Positions 26,901 to 39,464 of a stretch of 64,000 nt of DNA are shown piece by piece. The stretch is from Montifringilla adamsi. Its lineage: Eukaryota; Chordata; Aves; Passeriformes; Passeridae. Each line of letters opens with the position of its first letter. The stretch's first letter is position 1. The position numbers and the translations under genes were made by a program. Location of the stretch: positions 1,631,054 to 1,695,053 of the forward strand of contig JAGGNK010006559.1 of assembly GCA_017590115.1 (NCBI GenBank). Reading direction: 5' to 3'. The notes under the pieces were generated by a model that was given only the letters and a program-made list of their open reading frames with translations, did no database searches and was not told the DNA's origin.

Positions 26901-27539
26901 GATATGGATGCTCCAGCCAAGGCACTGGCACTGGATGCAGCCTGGGTGATAAAGGATCACAGGAGGTGAAACTGGCTCATGCTCCAGCTTCCCTCTGTGC
27001 TGAGTTCCGTGTTCCCAACCTGCCTGACACGGTTCATGGAAGTGCTGCCTCTCATTTTGCCACTCCTGTACGTTTAGCTGGAATATATGAGCCCTGTGTG
27101 GGACTTACCCCAGTTGGCAGCAGAGCTGCAGGACTGGTATAACAGGATCTCACAGATCTGGGCTGCGAAGGAGCTCTGCCAGAGTTTTCTCACTGAGAAT
27201 CAACCCCATGCACACAACACAGAAGTGCCCCTGACCCCAGCACGTTCTGGGGAGCGACCATTGCAAGCAACAAGTCCCATGATTTACCTGAAGCTCAGAA
27301 TACACTCCCCATACCAGCACCCTCCAGCACCAGGAAGTTCAAAGGAGCGAGGAGGAGGAAAGAAAACAGGGATGTCCCATCCTGTCTGGATCCCAAAAGC
27401 AGCTCCTGATGCCTGGAGCCGGCCCCAGCCTCCCTCAGCCACTCACGGTGTTGTAGTACTCGGCAATCACCGCCGAGCGCTCGAAGTTGCTCTCACACCA
27501 ATCCACCTCAGCACTCTGGTAGGAAAATATGCTCGGCAT
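17816..27539 (-). CDS. ACER1: ACER1, alkaline ceramidase 1, complete coding region
   Basis: Six coding exons on the minus strand (27447-27539, 21083-21197, 20597-20735, 19462-19599, 18634-18771, 17816-17984) join in frame to 792 bases, 263 residues (human ACER1 has 264). The enzyme hydrolyses ceramide to sphingosine and fatty acid in the ER membrane and is linked to epidermis. It is a seven-helix CREST-superfamily protein. The start [20 protein letters not shown] is nearly identical to mammalian ACER1. Catalytic/zinc residues by family alignment are all present: S73 and H77 in [13 protein letters not shown]88 in [12 protein letters not shown]205 and H209 in [17 protein letters not shown] is also conserved. 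All junctions are GT/AG. ACER2 and ACER3 are excluded by the N-terminus. It is adjacent to MLLT1, as in mammals. Confidence 0.97.
18634..18771 (-). CDS. ACER1: ACER1 exon 5
   Basis: 138 bases, acceptor TTCCAG, donor GTAAGG. Encodes [20 protein letters not shown], the SWISDRWLC motif and FPYFHSFW, including zinc-ligand candidate H205. Confidence 0.95.
19098..19330 (-). mobile_element. CR1 LINE fragment in ACER1 intron 4
   Basis: Starts tggactcatagaactgtaaa, then a tgttggaaaagatctctaag stretch, and atgactccaccactgtccta downstream: reverse-complement CR1. Confidence 0.85.
19462..19599 (-). CDS. ACER1: ACER1 exon 4
   Basis: 138 bases, acceptor CCTCAG, donor GTAAGG. Encodes [19 protein letters not shown] and [19 protein letters not shown], two hydrophobic helices matching mammalian ACER1. 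Confidence 0.93.
20597..20735 (-). CDS. ACER1: ACER1 exon 3 (catalytic motif)
   Basis: 139 bases, acceptor TTGCAG, donor GTATGA. Encodes [20 protein letters not shown] with S73, H77 and D88 of the active site, then the helix ending in FPKCIKTR. Confidence 0.95.
21083..21197 (-). CDS. ACER1: ACER1 exon 2 (residues 32-70)
   Basis: 115 bases, acceptor CAG before [16 protein letters not shown], donor GTGGGT after LLLLVG. Covers the first transmembrane helix and the following loop [10 protein letters not shown]. Confidence 0.93.
21918..22062. repeat. 20-base minisatellite
   Basis: About seven copies of ggaatggtgctggggagttg with variants ggggatggtgctggggaaga. Confidence 0.9.
26300..26365 (-). mobile_element. 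CR1 LINE tail fragment
   Basis: Short stretch with agaatggtttgggttgggag and ggaccttaaagatcatct, the reverse complement of a CR1 3' end. Confidence 0.75.
27447..27539 (-). CDS. ACER1: ACER1 exon 1 (residues 1-31)
   Basis: ATG at 27539-27537 opens the family-typical MPSIF start; 93 bases, phase-0 donor GTGAGT after YYNT. This start is chosen because it aligns exactly with the mammalian N-terminus. Confidence 0.95.
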
Positions 27540-29283
27540 CCTCAGCACCCTGGGAAAAAGGAGAGGAGCAGGTCAGTGGTGGGCACAGGGGAGGAGAGGG
27601 CTGCACACCCAAAGGGGATCCTGCTCCTCACACGTGTGGCACCAGCCAGCCCAGCACAGCACCTTACCCAGCTATCAAGGGCTCATCCTCTTCCCAACAC
27701 ACATCCTACTGCTCAATAGTTTCTCTCTCCCCTCGATGCACGAGTTGCAGATTGCCCCAGAAAATGCTCTTGGACTCTGAGGATGGTCACCAATCCATGG
27801 CATTAACATCTCTCATCAGGTGCCGTTGCTGCCACACGACGCTTCCCCATTTCAGCCCAGTCCTGATCACCTCATCTTCTCCCTTCTCCTCACTTTCTTT
27901 ATGACTCAGACCTTCCTGCCAGGAAGACTTCCCTGTGCTCTGTGAGTTACCTCTGGGGAGTGGACAGCCCTGCAGAAGTTGGTGCTCATTGGCTCTGTTC
28001 TCCACTGTCATTCCTCAGCATCTTCCCAAAGGCTGGAAATCGGCTCATGGGAGCTCAGGCCTGGAGCACCAGCACAGACCCTGGACATTACTGGAGACCT
28101 GAGGCACTGGGAGCACTGGGAGGTGCCTCTTTCCTCTGAATTGGGTTTCACTTGGGGTGCACTCCCAGGCAATCTCCACCCTGGTTTACCAGTGAAAGGA
28201 ATCAGAGTTTGACACCTTCAGCGGGTTCTCCACTGACAGACCCAACCTCTGGTAGTGCTGCAGCTACAAATGGGACTCCAAACAAAGTCTATCTTCTGCC
28301 TCAAAACAAAGTCTACCTCAAAACAAAGACTAACCTTCTGCCTGTTTTTTCCCCCATGTTAAAGACTTTCCTGTCCTCATTGTTTCTCAGCACTCTTTTG
28401 TTAATTTGAAAAAGCAGTTCTGGTCTTATTTTGATCAGAAGTTTCCTATTTGCTATATTTTTTTTTCAGATCCTTGAGACTTTAGAGCTGTTATTGAAGA
28501 CAGGTGCCAACTTTAGAGGCATCTGGAAGTGCTACCAAACCCATGGTAGCTGAATTTTTGGTACAAAACAGAGAAAGGGATTCCCTGGAGCTGAGCAGTT
28601 CAGTCCCTGGATGCTGTGTGGGACTAACCCAGCCAGCCGTGCTGCTCCAGCCCTGCAGAGTGAGCAGGTTTGGGGTGACACCAGGCAGGTGACACTGCCT
28701 CAGTGGCATCTCTGAGCTCCCGAGACCCTGGTGGCAAACAGCTTTTCTTTGAAAAGCTTTTCAGCTCTAATGCAGGGAAGGGAAGTTTATCTCAAACCCA
28801 CTCATCAGTTGATGATGTCCTTGAGGAAAAACTCCCCGTTTGCAGTGGGGTGAGCTGAGCCACCGCCGTGTCCAGCAGTCCCCTGGGTGTGCAGCAGGGT
28901 GAGGCTCCCACAGCTTCCTCTGCCTCCCTTCCCAAGCAGTTCAAAGGGAGAAAACACAGAGTATAACACAAACGAGCTCTTCTGCAGTTCCTGCTCCGAC
29001 CAGACAGACCAACTCGAGGGTGAGCTCCGCTGCTAACGATGGCCTCTCCTTAATCCAGGCTGGCTGCTTCCCAGAGCAGCTGAGATCACAGCCACAGGAG
29101 GCAAATAGATGGTAGGCAGAAGGGTTTGAGGGCTGACTCTCCATGCTCCTGGGTTTCCATGTGCTCCTTCACACCCAAAGGACTCTCTCCTCATCCCTTA
29201 TCGCTTCTACAGCGACACAAGGTGAAAAAACACTCGGAGCCAGGATGGCAAATCCCAGCTCATGGCTAAAGACATGTCAGTGG

Positions 29284-29372
29284 AGAGATGGTGAAGGGAT
29301 GGAGAGACAGAAGAAGAAGGAGAAGAAGAAGATGAAGAAGAACAACAAGAACAAGAACAAGAAGCAGAAAAA
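29284..29372. repeat. Purine-rich GAA/AAC microsatellite
   Basis: Run of gaagaag, then aacaag/caagaa triplets; the lysine-rich frame through it is a repeat artefact. Confidence 0.85.
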
Positions 29373-31171
29373 TGGAAGCAGTGATGGAGTGCCCAGTACT
29401 GGCTGGTGGTGTCTCCTCCCAGCCTGGCTTACCTGTGATCCCTGGATGGACCAGCACTGCTTCCACACGCTCTGGGAGCTCCAAGGTTTCCAGCAAAGCT
29501 GGAGCAGCAACCTGCCCTGCCGCTCTAGCTCCGAAGGAATGCCCACGGTGTGAGCTCACCGCCAGCAGCCGCCAGAAAATCCCCTCTCTCCGTCCCTAGG
29601 GAAAGAGTTGGGATGGGACAGGAGTCATGTGCACCCTCCAGGCAAAGCTGGGTCCCCACAGGAAACATATTGGCTGGAGGGGTTTATATCCGTGCCCCCA
29701 GATGGGCAGGGGCAAGGAGGCAGGGCAGGGAAGCGTGAGCTGGAAGGGTTGGAAGAGCGGGGTGGAAATGCAGCCTGAAATCATCCGAGTGCCCCCGGGC
29801 AGGTTCCCTGCGCAGGCGCACGCACCTGGTCCTGGCCCTGCTTCTCCCAGGGGAGGGAACATCCACTCAAACTCCCCTGCACATGGAGAAAATCCAACGC
29901 AAGGGTTTGCACCAGAAAGTGTGGAGCAAGGTGATGCTGCCTCTTTCAGGATTTAAATTCAAGCCTTCTCAGCTTTTTCCCCAAATGCTGTTTTATTATT
30001 ATCAAAAAGAACGTTGTTATCAGATCTCACTTCTTCTAGCAGGTTTGTTTTGTTATTTAGTTAAAGAACTATCTGAACAGGACACCTTTGGGTGATTGCT
30101 TTGCAAATATTTTCCTCCTGGACTTCATTCAGGCGTTCAAGAAATTTGGCAGCAATTAAACTTTTCCCCCCAAAACAACATTTTTTCCCTCCGTGTACAG
30201 TTGAGAGAAATATGTTGTTTTCTTAAACATGAAACTTATTGTTTGGCCACTGCTTCCTGGTGGAGACACCACAGGCAGGGTGAGACCAAGCTCTAAGGTC
30301 TTGTCCCTGTCCTTGTCCCTGTGCTTTCTGAAGAGTAGGGATCAAGCCTTTGCCATGGGGAGAAGCTCTTTAGGAAGCTCAGCCATTTATTTTGCTAATC
30401 CTATGAAAAACAGCATCCCTGGGAGACCTGGGCTGTGCCAGGGCTTACAAAAGCCTCACAAATCCACCTGGCTTTGGAAATGAGGGTAATTACCACGGCA
30501 GCAGCAGCTGGTGTTGCACCGTGGTGGAGCCTCCGTTACGTGTCAGCAAGTCCAGGCTTAGTGTCCTTCTAGGACAAGCTTGGAGCAGAGGATCCAAGGC
30601 AATCCCACAGAGCTGCTCCCACCCCTGGATGATGAGGGATCTGGGATGGATTTACTTTTATTCATGTGGAACTCTCAAGGGACTCTGCCAGCAGGACACC
30701 AAGCTCCCAGGCTGAAAGGAGTTCCCCAGTTCCGCAGGGAATCTCTGTGAGAAACAAGTGTTGACTTGCCCATCCCACTGGGAAGACAGACAGGGAAGGT
30801 GGCAGAGATGGATTTGGGAAGAAGATCCCACACAGGTGATGCCTGGTCTGTGAACATGTTTGAAAAGAATGAGTTTTCCCACCCCAAAACCTCTGGCACC
30901 GTTGGGGTGAGCCAAGTGTCCAAGCATCCCTGCTACATCCTGTGCCAGGCAGCAGGTAAATAACTGGGGAGGGTGTCACAGGTCTGCACCTCCCCTGATT
31001 CATCAATAAATAGGTCATAAAGAGAGCTTGGTTTCCTGCTGAGTCCTCACTCCACACTCCTCCTTATGTTTACATCCTCCTGCCTGTGGTCAGCGGGTCC
31101 TGGGATGCTGAGGATGCTGACACAGGGGTGGGCTGGGGGCAGGAGGGTGCCCAGGGAGCACAGGGTGAAAC

Positions 31172-31728
31172 TTCTGGGCCTCATGAGAGTAACACAGAGA
31201 CCCCCCAGCTCTGGCTCTGCTGAGGTCCCACCTCAAATCCTGGGGGCAGATTTGGGCTCCTCATGACAAGAAGGACCTGAAGGGGCTGGAGTCTGTCCAG
31301 AGCACAGAATGGAGCTGGGGAAGGGGCTGGAGCACCAGGAGCAGCTGAGGGAGCTGGAAAGGGGCTCAGCCTGGAGAAAAGGAGGCTCAGGGGGGCCCTT
31401 GTGGCTCTGCACAGCTCCCTGACAGGAGGGGACAGCCAGGGGGGTCGGACTCTTCTCTCTGGCAACAATCGACAGGACAAGAGGAAACAGCCTCAGGCTG
31501 GGCCAGGGAAGGTTTAGATTGGAAATTAGAGGTTTTTTCATCACAGAAAGATTGTAAAGCATTGTAATGGGCACTGGTGGAGTCACCATCCCTGGAGGTG
31601 CTCAAAACCAGAATGGATGTGGCACCTGGGGATGTGGGGCAGTGATGAACTCATTGGCAGTGCTGGCTGATGGTTGGGCTTGATCATCTTAAAGGTTTTT
31701 CCAGCCTTAAGGACTCTGTGATTCTAAA
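31172..31728 (+). mobile_element. CR1 LINE 3' fragment, about 550 bases
   Basis: Long sense CR1 piece including ggctcagcctggagaaaagg, agctccctgacaggagggga, gccagggaaggtttagattg and the tail ttccagccttaaggactctg. Includes part of the ORF2 end and the 3' UTR; no intact frame. Confidence 0.92.
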
Positions 31729-32087
31729 CCTCCCTGTATATGAAACTTCTTTCTTTTAAAGCTTCCCTGGAGTCCTCACCTCCTTGCTGAGCCCTGCTGC
31801 CTCCTCCCCACCTGGCACCTCACACCTCACTGCTGAGCTCTGTGAAGGTCAGTGACACAGGGACTGTCCTGTCCCCTCAGTTGCTCCCTTCCTGCTCCCT
31901 GACACTGATGCCCTCTTTCAAGGCCCCACATAGCAGGCCATGTGCCAGGCTTTGTGACACAGGACAGGGTTTAACCTGGACAGCCTCATCCCAGCTCCTT
32001 TGCCTCTCTGTCACCCCTGGGGCAGGCACTGGGTACTGAGGTTCTCACTGGGACAGCTGAGAGCAGGCAGTGGAACCACAGTCCCAG

Positions 32088-32205
32088 ATGTTTGGGTTGG
32101 GAGGAACCTTAAAGCCCATCCAGTGCCACCCCCTGTGCACCTTCCACTATCCCAGGGTGTCCCAAGCCTCGTCCAAGTTGAGGGATGGAGCAGGAGCTTC
32201 ACAGG
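32088..32205 (-). mobile_element. CR1 LINE tail fragment
   Basis: Reads tttgggttgggaggaacctt then aaagcccatccagtgccacc and ccttccactatcccagggtg. Confidence 0.8.
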
Positions 32206-33821
32206 AGCTGAACCAGCTCAGGGCCCAGCTGCCAGGCTTTTATAGCTGTGTGCCCACAAGCCATGCTGGGCAGGAGTTCTGCTGCTGCTGCTGCCAAAAA
32301 CTGGGAAGAGGGGGCTCTGGCAGGTGAGTTTGGGAAAGTCCAGTTGCTTAACTCGAGGCTGGTCCTACCTGCTCTGTCCTGTGGCACTTTGGATTGAGAT
32401 TTCCACCTGAACTGCTGCTGATGAGGGTTTTTTTAAGGGATACCAATTACAGCCACTGTGGTTCAGGGCCACGTGTGTTTATTTATTGCTTTGGCTGCTG
32501 TGGGCAGAGGGGCAGCAACAGCAGGGCAGGGAGGATGAGGTGGGAGTGCTGGCATCCCACATTCCCACTGCTGTTGGCTCAGCACTGGTGAGTCAGAGCC
32601 CTGGGGTGGATGGAGACAAATGACTTTGCTCCATCCTCCAGAGCGAGGCAGAGGGCCAGTCAGGAAGGGAATTCAGGCATTTTGACTCCTTGCTGCCCTG
32701 CTGCAGCTCTCTGCCCATGCCCAGGAAGGCCCTGGAGCTGCCTGGACAGGCTGCATCCCACTGCCATCCTTAGCTTTTGGTACTTCCAATCCAGAGCTGC
32801 AATTTCCTGCTTCCAGGTATAAAAGCACAGGCAGGTGACTGGGAGCTTTGCTAATGCTGAACAGCCAGATAATCCCTCTCCTTCCTGGCTCCAAAGGACA
32901 GGAATCTGTCCTCTGCCTGGCTGGGAAGCTGTTTCACAAATTGTGGTCAGGAAGAAATAACAAGAGCAGCAGGAGATGTGCTAATGCTGGATGTGCCTTG
33001 CTCAGCCAAATGGGAGCATTTGCCTCCACTGCTGCCTCAGAGCCCTTCAGGGTCCCCACTCCTTTCCCTTCTGCAGAGCTGGAAATATCTCTGTGTTTCC
33101 TCACCAGGCAGGGCAGGGGCTCCAGGCAACCAAAATCCAGCAGCAGAAGGAGCAGCAAAGCCAGGAGCACCCCACGCCAGGTGTGGCTTTGGAGCCTCCA
33201 GTGCCTGAAACACCTGCTCTGTGCAACACCTTGTGCAAGTCAGCCTCCACAGGGCACAGCACAAGCCTTGTCAGGCCCCACAGGGTTTTGGTCTCAGGGT
33301 CCAGGAGAGATTCCCCAGCAATCCCTCAGCACTGAGCAATGTCCCAGGCAGCCCATGATCTGCACTCCAGGCAGGATGCCATACCAGGCAGCCCAGGAGG
33401 CTTTGTCAATCTGACCACCCCGGGCTTGTTTTGAAATCCTGACAGGTTTAAAGCAAATGCCATAATTGCTGATGGTGACAGTGAGAACAGGAGTAATTAA
33501 AGGACATTCTCCCAGTGCTGTCATCTGTCACATGTGCCTCCAGCACTGCGAGGTGTGAGGAGAGGCTGGGGCTTGTGTAACTCACTGGGAACTGCTGGAC
33601 CTGAGCAGAGCCCTGCCCCACTCTCTTCTTGGAGATGAAAATATCTAAATCAGGAAATTTAATCAAGAATCACCTTATCTTGGCCATGCACAGCACAGCC
33701 TGGGCTTTCTCAGCCACAGGGCTGCCTGGAGTCCCAGAAGGTTTTGGATTTAGCAGCCACAGAGCAGGGAGGCTTCTCTCACCAAACCTAACCCCTGCAG
33801 CCAGCAACATGTCACCTTTAT

Positions 33822-33945
33822 TTCATAAAATCCTAGAGGAGTTTGAGTTGGAGGGACCTTACAGCCCGTCTCATCCCCATGGGCAGGGACACCTTCCACT
33901 ACCCCAGGCTGCTCCTGGCCTTGAGCCCTTCCAGGATGGGACATT
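33822..33945 (-). mobile_element. CR1 LINE tail fragment
   Basis: Reads ttgagttggagggaccttac, then gggcagggacaccttccact and accccaggctgctcctggcc. Confidence 0.8.
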
Positions 33946-34544
33946 TGCTGGAATGTTAACTCTGAAGAGGTGTGAAAATGGAAGGGGATGCAGAGAGAGT
34001 TCCTTTTTGCTCGGGCTGAGCCTGCAGCTCCCCATCCCAGCTGGCAGCAGCTCAGAGCAGGGAGCTGTGTTATCCCACGCTGCAATCCTGCCCAGAGTGG
34101 TGCAAAGATTTGGCAGGAGACCCCGGTGGTTTGTGCAAGTCCTGGGAGAGATTTGATAGCAGAGTCTGCAAGCAGCCCTGGGAACCAGAGACTGCTTCAT
34201 GCAGGGCTGTCTCTGAGCTCTCAAGGAGGAGCCCCCAGCCCCTCAGTGCTCCCTGTTCCCTGCTGGGCAGAGAGCAGGAGCTGCTGCCTCTGCTTCAGGA
34301 AGGGGAATTAGGGCCTGAGGAAGTTACTAAGAAGGCAGACACAGGTTTGCTTCCTGCCCCATCTTCTGGTGGTCAGTGATTTAATACTTCTTTAGCTGGA
34401 GGTCCTGGCCCATCATGTTTAACCTGTCAGGACAGGTCCTGCCCATGCTTATCTGAGCCTTTTAAAGATTATTTTTAAATATTATTTTTTTATATTCACA
34501 GCAACAATGTTGATTAGGTGCTGGTTGGAAAAGCACCTCCTCTT

Positions 34545-34990
34545 AGAATCCTGGAATGGTTTGGATTGGAAGGGACCCTAAAAAGCTTCCAGTTCCATCC
34601 TCCTGCCATGGCAGGGACACCTTCCACTGTCCCAGGCTGCTCCAGGCCCTGTCCAACCTGACCTTGGGCACTTCCAGATATCCAGGGGCAGCCACAACCC
34701 TAATACCCTGGGCAACCTGTGCCAAGGCCTCACCACCCTCACAAGGAAGGTTTTTTCTTCAATATCCCATCTAACCCTGCCCTCTGGCAGTGTAAAACCA
34801 GTGCCCTCTTGCCTACCTGCTGCCTGATAGCTGCACTGGCAGCCCCTCCCCTCTGGAATGGGAAAACCCAAGAAGCTGTTCCCTGTTTCCATCTCCAGGT
34901 CCCCCCAGTGCATCCCCTGAGCCTCCCCATCCCACCCTGCTCATTCCCAGTGCACACCCCTGAGCCTTGGGATGGAGTTTCCCATCTCTG
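34545..34990 (-). mobile_element. CR1 LINE 3' fragment
   Basis: Starts agaatcctggaatggtttgg attggaagggac, includes catggcagggacaccttcca and tgtcccaggctgctccaggc, and runs into ORF2-derived sequence. Confidence 0.88.
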
Positions 34991-35825
34991 CTCAGAGAAG
35001 CACATCCCATCCCAGGTACTTTCCAGCTCCTACACAAATAAAGCAAGGTGGATATTTGGGACTCTCTCCCTTTTGGAAACAGAAGTTTGGTGTGAGTGCC
35101 TCCAGGGCACAGAGGGGCTGCTGGAACAGGGACACGGTGACACCTTCAAGAGCCACTGGAAAAACCTCTTGGGAGAGTTTGTCACCCAGACTGGCAAAGC
35201 CTGAGGAAGGCAGGGAGGTGCAGGAGAGTCCCTGGACATTTCCCCTCTGTGCACATTCCATAGGAAGGTTCTGATGCCTTTTCCAGGGTTGTGCCAGCAC
35301 CGATCTGTTGGCAAACTTGTGCCCAGTCCTCAGGGCTGCCCCTGGTGCCTCAGATTTGAGCTTTTCTATTTTTCAGATTCTGTGCTGCTTTAGTGTGTGG
35401 GTCTGGGTCCATATCAGGGCATGGTGAGCTCTCTGCACAGAGCAGGGAGACAAAACAATTCCTGCTCCAGCTGGGGACCAAGGACAGATGATCCAAATCT
35501 CAGGCCCAAGAGCACAAACAACGTGGGCTGAAGAGAGAAAAACAAGGATGGGACTGCATGGGCTGGAGCTGGAATTGGACAATGAACTCCCATGAGCAAA
35601 TGGAGCAAAACTTATCAAAGTGAGAGACCCCGTGAGTGGTCATGCATTTTGTGACCATTTTGGTTCATCTTGGGTGCAGCCCTGGCTGGGCTTTTGTGCT
35701 GCCCAAGGTGGGTCCATTGAGGCCTGCTAATAAATCCCTTCTTTATTCTTTAGCTCTGTCTGGCCTCTATTCTAGGTCAGCCTGCACAAGGCATTAGCCC
35801 AGGGACACTGGGAATCACCAAACAT

Positions 35826-36260
35826 GGAATCACAGAATCCCTGGCCTTGGAAGAGCCCTCTAAGGCCATCAAGTCCAACCATCAACCCAGCTAGTCCAGG
35901 GACACTGGGAATCACCAAACACGGAATCACAGAATCCCTGGCCTTGGAAGAGCCCTCTAAGGCCATCAAGTCCAACCATCAACCCAGCACAGGCAAGGCC
36001 ACTGGTAAACCTTGTTCCCAGGTGCCATCTCCACAGGTTTTTTGAACACCTTCAGCCATGGTGACTCCACCACTTTCCAGAAAAAACCTGTTCCAGTGCC
36101 TGGACACCCTTTCCATGAAGAAACTCTTCCTAATACCCAATTTGAACTTCCCTGGTACAATTTGGTGGGCCACCAGATGTCTGATGAGCCAGACTCTGTG
36201 GAGGAGATATTTGGGAGCACTATTTTTGTTGAACATCCACCCTGGCCCTCAGTAGCCCTT
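35826..36260 (-). mobile_element. CR1 LINE fragment with duplicated end
   Basis: Reverse-complement CR1. Its first part (gaatcacagaatccctggcc through aagtccaaccatcaacccag) occurs twice, starting at about 35827 and 35923, separated by a short copy of flanking gggacactgggaatcaccaa, so the duplication includes flanking DNA. Confidence 0.85.
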
Positions 36261-38187
36261 GCCTGCAGAAATGTTTCCTTCCTACATTTAATAACTTCCT
36301 GATTCCTCGCTACCTTGTTACACTTTTAATTCCTTGTTCTCCCTGCAGGAACTAAAACCCATCTCCAACTAATAAAACCAACTAATCCCAAGAGTTTGAG
36401 TCTTCAGGCAACTCTGAGGTGAAGCTGATGGGCCCAAAATAACCCCTGGCTTCTGCAACTGCCTCGACTTCCTGCTTGCATCAGGATGGAGTTTGGCACC
36501 ACAACAGCTCTGAGCTGTCAAATCAGCCCTGAGGAGGATCTGCCCACCCCATGCCAGCTCTGGAGGGTTCCAGGGAGGGATGTGGGAGACTGGAGAAGGT
36601 GCAGGAGGGAGCCTGGGGGCTCTCCCGTGCTCCTGGAGCTGTTTCCCAAGCCCAGCTGGACCCTGAGCAGCTCCTGCCTGCCAGGAATTCTCCCACACCT
36701 TGGGAGAGAGCCTTGCACAAGGCTGGTGACAGAGGAGGAGGAGGAGGCTGCTCTGGCCTCCAGGCTGAGCCCATGCCTGTCTCCCCTGTTGTTGAGACTG
36801 GGAAACTGGAATGGGAACTGGGAGAGGGAGCCATCCCACCCACAGTGTGCCTCTCCCTGTGGTGCTCTTTCCCAAAGACAGATGTTTCCCAAATCTTATT
36901 TTCATGTCCTGAACTCTCACTGCAGGCAGGAGCAGAGCACAGCAGCTCCCTTGTGCTCTGGGAGCATGGAGGTGATGAGGAGGAGCTCCAGCTTGTCCAG
37001 GGATGCTCTCACTGCAATGTTTCTCCTGCAAAAAACTAGGATATTAGCACAAATTAGGTTAATTAGGGGAAAGTGCAGCTCTGACTGAGCAGTGCTGTGG
37101 GAGCAAACAGAGAAATGCTGATTTTTTCCTACCTGTTCACAGAAATTCTCCAGACAAGTGCAAGCCCAGGCCAGAGAAGGACAAGACTTCATGGTTCAGG
37201 TGTCCATGGCCATGCTGAGCAGAAGTGTCATGAGCTGGCTGAGGCCTGATGCAGTTGGAGCACAGACCAGGTGGCAGGAAAGTGGTGCAGGGACAGGACA
37301 TGGTGATGCTCCAACAAGGATGTGAGTGCTGCTTCAGACCCTCATTTGAGAGCTGTAGACCCCAAAGTGGTGACATTTGAGGATCCTACACACAGAGACC
37401 TCCTGCCTGTTTGCTTGAACGTGTCATGATCCTGGACTGAGGTGCTCTTTGGTGCTCCTGGGGTCCCTGGAAATGCAATCCCAGCAGATGCAGCATTCTT
37501 TAACCCTATTCAGGGGTGCACCTTGGGGCCTGAGGCACCTGGAGTCCATTTCCCACCTGTGTAAGCTCCTTGGGACAGGAGGTTTCTCTGTGTTGGTTCC
37601 TTTACAGGGGATCCAGAGCCCCTTGGAGGAGTTGCCATTGAGGTTGTTCCTGGTGTTACTGCTGGGTCTGGCTGAGCTGGGGGACATTGTAAAATCAGTA
37701 ATTAATTTTTAATTAATTGTTGCAAGTCTTGCAAACTGCCTGGGAGGTGCTGGGGGCAGCTGGAGGTGACAACTCCATGTGCAGGTGAGGTGGGGACAGT
37801 GCCCTGAGGGCAGCTCTGACTCCCCAGATCCCACCCCAGGCACATCCCTGCTGTCTCTCCCTGGGTGTAGCCAGAGCCATTCCCACCCTCTCTTTCCAAG
37901 GCATGGAGGTGATGCTGGATTGTCTGGGAGCAGCTGGGCCCTGGCTCTGTGCAGGGTGGTGCTGGACCAACACCTGCCCTGCGTGGCTCAGCTGGGAGTC
38001 AGATCTGCTCGGAGATAGGGGCTGGCTGCTGGCTCATGGTTACACGGCAGAGGGATGCCAGAATCCACAGCTAATTACTGCAGGCACAGCTAATTACTGC
38101 AGGGCAGCAAGGCAGGGGATGAACAGGAGCCCAGAGGAGCAGGAAGGGGATAGCTGGACCAGGAGAGTGGCCAGCAGGGCAGGGACT

Positions 38188-38735
38188 GTCCCCTGGGCTG
38201 GCACTGCTGAGGCCCCTCAGGTCCTGGGGACAGTTTGGGATCCTCATGACAAGGACACTGAGGGCCTGGAGGGTGTCCAGGGAAGGGAACGGAGCTGGGG
38301 AAGGGCCCGGAGCTCCAGGAGAGGCTGAAGGAGCTGGGAAGGGGCTCAGCCTGGAGAAAAGGAGGCTCAGGGAGACCTTGTGGCTCTGCACGACTCCCTG
38401 ACAAGAGGGGACAGCCAGGGGGGGTCGGGCTCTGCTCCCAGGGAACAGGGACAGGAGGAGAGGGAACGGCCTCAGGCTGGGCCAGGGGAGGTTTAGATTG
38501 GAAATTGGGAAAATTCCTTCTTGGGAAGGGTGGCCAGGCACTGGCACAGCTGCCAGGGCAGTGCTGGAGTCCCCAGGCCCGGAGATGCTCAAAAGCAGCG
38601 TGGAGAGGGGAATTGGGGTACTGGGAAAGGGAGGATTGAGGTAAGGGGAAAAAGGGATCTGGGGATGGTGGCACTTGGGGACAGGGCTTGGTGGTGACCG
38701 TGGTGTTGCTAGGTTAATGGCTGGACTCTACAGCT
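38188..38735 (+). mobile_element. CR1 LINE 3' fragment interrupted by a minisatellite-like insert
   Basis: Sense CR1 similar to the copy at 31172-31728 (shares ggctcagcctggagaaaagg and ggtttagattggaaatt). Between about 38611 and 38665 the CR1 sequence is broken by an A/G-rich insert, then resumes with gcacttggggacagggcttg and the tail. Confidence 0.88.
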
Positions 38736-38854
38736 CCCGTTTGGGACCCTTCTACCAAGTGCCTGCAGGGACCCTGGTGCCACCCAACCCTTGGGGCACC
38801 TCTGCCTCGTCCCCAGTCACAAAAAACTGCCTGGAGGTCCCACACAGGCAGTCC

Positions 38855-39055
38855 CCACCTGTCCCACCTGTCCCCACATGTCCCACCTGTCTCCACCTGT
38901 CCCACCTATTTCACTTGTCCCCACCTGTCCCACCTGTCCCTCACCTGTCTCCCCTGTCCCCCCCGTCCCTCACCTGTCCCACCTGTCCCCACCTGTCTCC
39001 CCTGTCCCCACCTGTTTCACCTGTCTCCCCTGTCCCACCTGTCCCAGGTGTGCCT
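38855..39055. repeat. CCCACCTGTCC minisatellite
   Basis: Copies of a 10-15 base unit cccacctgtcc/ccacctgtctcccctgtc. Confidence 0.9.
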
Positions 39056-39174
39056 CTAGGTCCCCTCCACGCCCCAGCGGTGCCTGATGCTGGATGTCAC
39101 CTTTGGGGAGGCTGGTGCTGCCTGCCGGGGACACGTCAGTGCTGGGGTGTTTGGGGAGGTCGGAGGGGGGGGTT

Positions 39175-39250
39175 GGAGGGATTTTAGGGGGTCCTGAGGG
39201 AGTTTTGGGGTGTCCTGAGGGGATTTTGGGGGGTCCTAGGGGGGTTTTTA
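39175..39250. repeat. Short G/T minisatellite
   Basis: About three to four copies of a unit like ttttggggtgtcctgaggga. Confidence 0.75.
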
Positions 39251-39464
39251 GTGTCCCTTGGGAGCACCTGTTATCCCAGACTAGGACAATGTGCCCGGGG
39301 TGCCCTCGGGGTCCAGCCGTGCTCAGACCCCCCTGCACAGGGGTTCCCCCGCTCCCCCCGGCCCATCCCGGGACCCCCGGACCCGCCGGGCTCCCCCATG
39401 GCCCGGGACCCCCCATGGCCGGGCTGGTGCTGCCCCCTGCGGGAAACGGGGCGGCAGTGCAGCC

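Larger units (their letters stand above)
21198..27446 (-). other. ACER1 intron 1
   Basis: 6.2 kb intron. It holds the 20-base minisatellite at 21918-22062, a short CR1 tail at 26300-26365 and a segment around 23100-23160 with several TAAT/ATTA sites that may be regulatory. No exon is recognisable inside. Confidence 0.7.

Noticed and set aside
29143..29553. Lysine-rich coding region
   Set aside because: The lysines come from a GAA/AAC microsatellite; no conserved flank.
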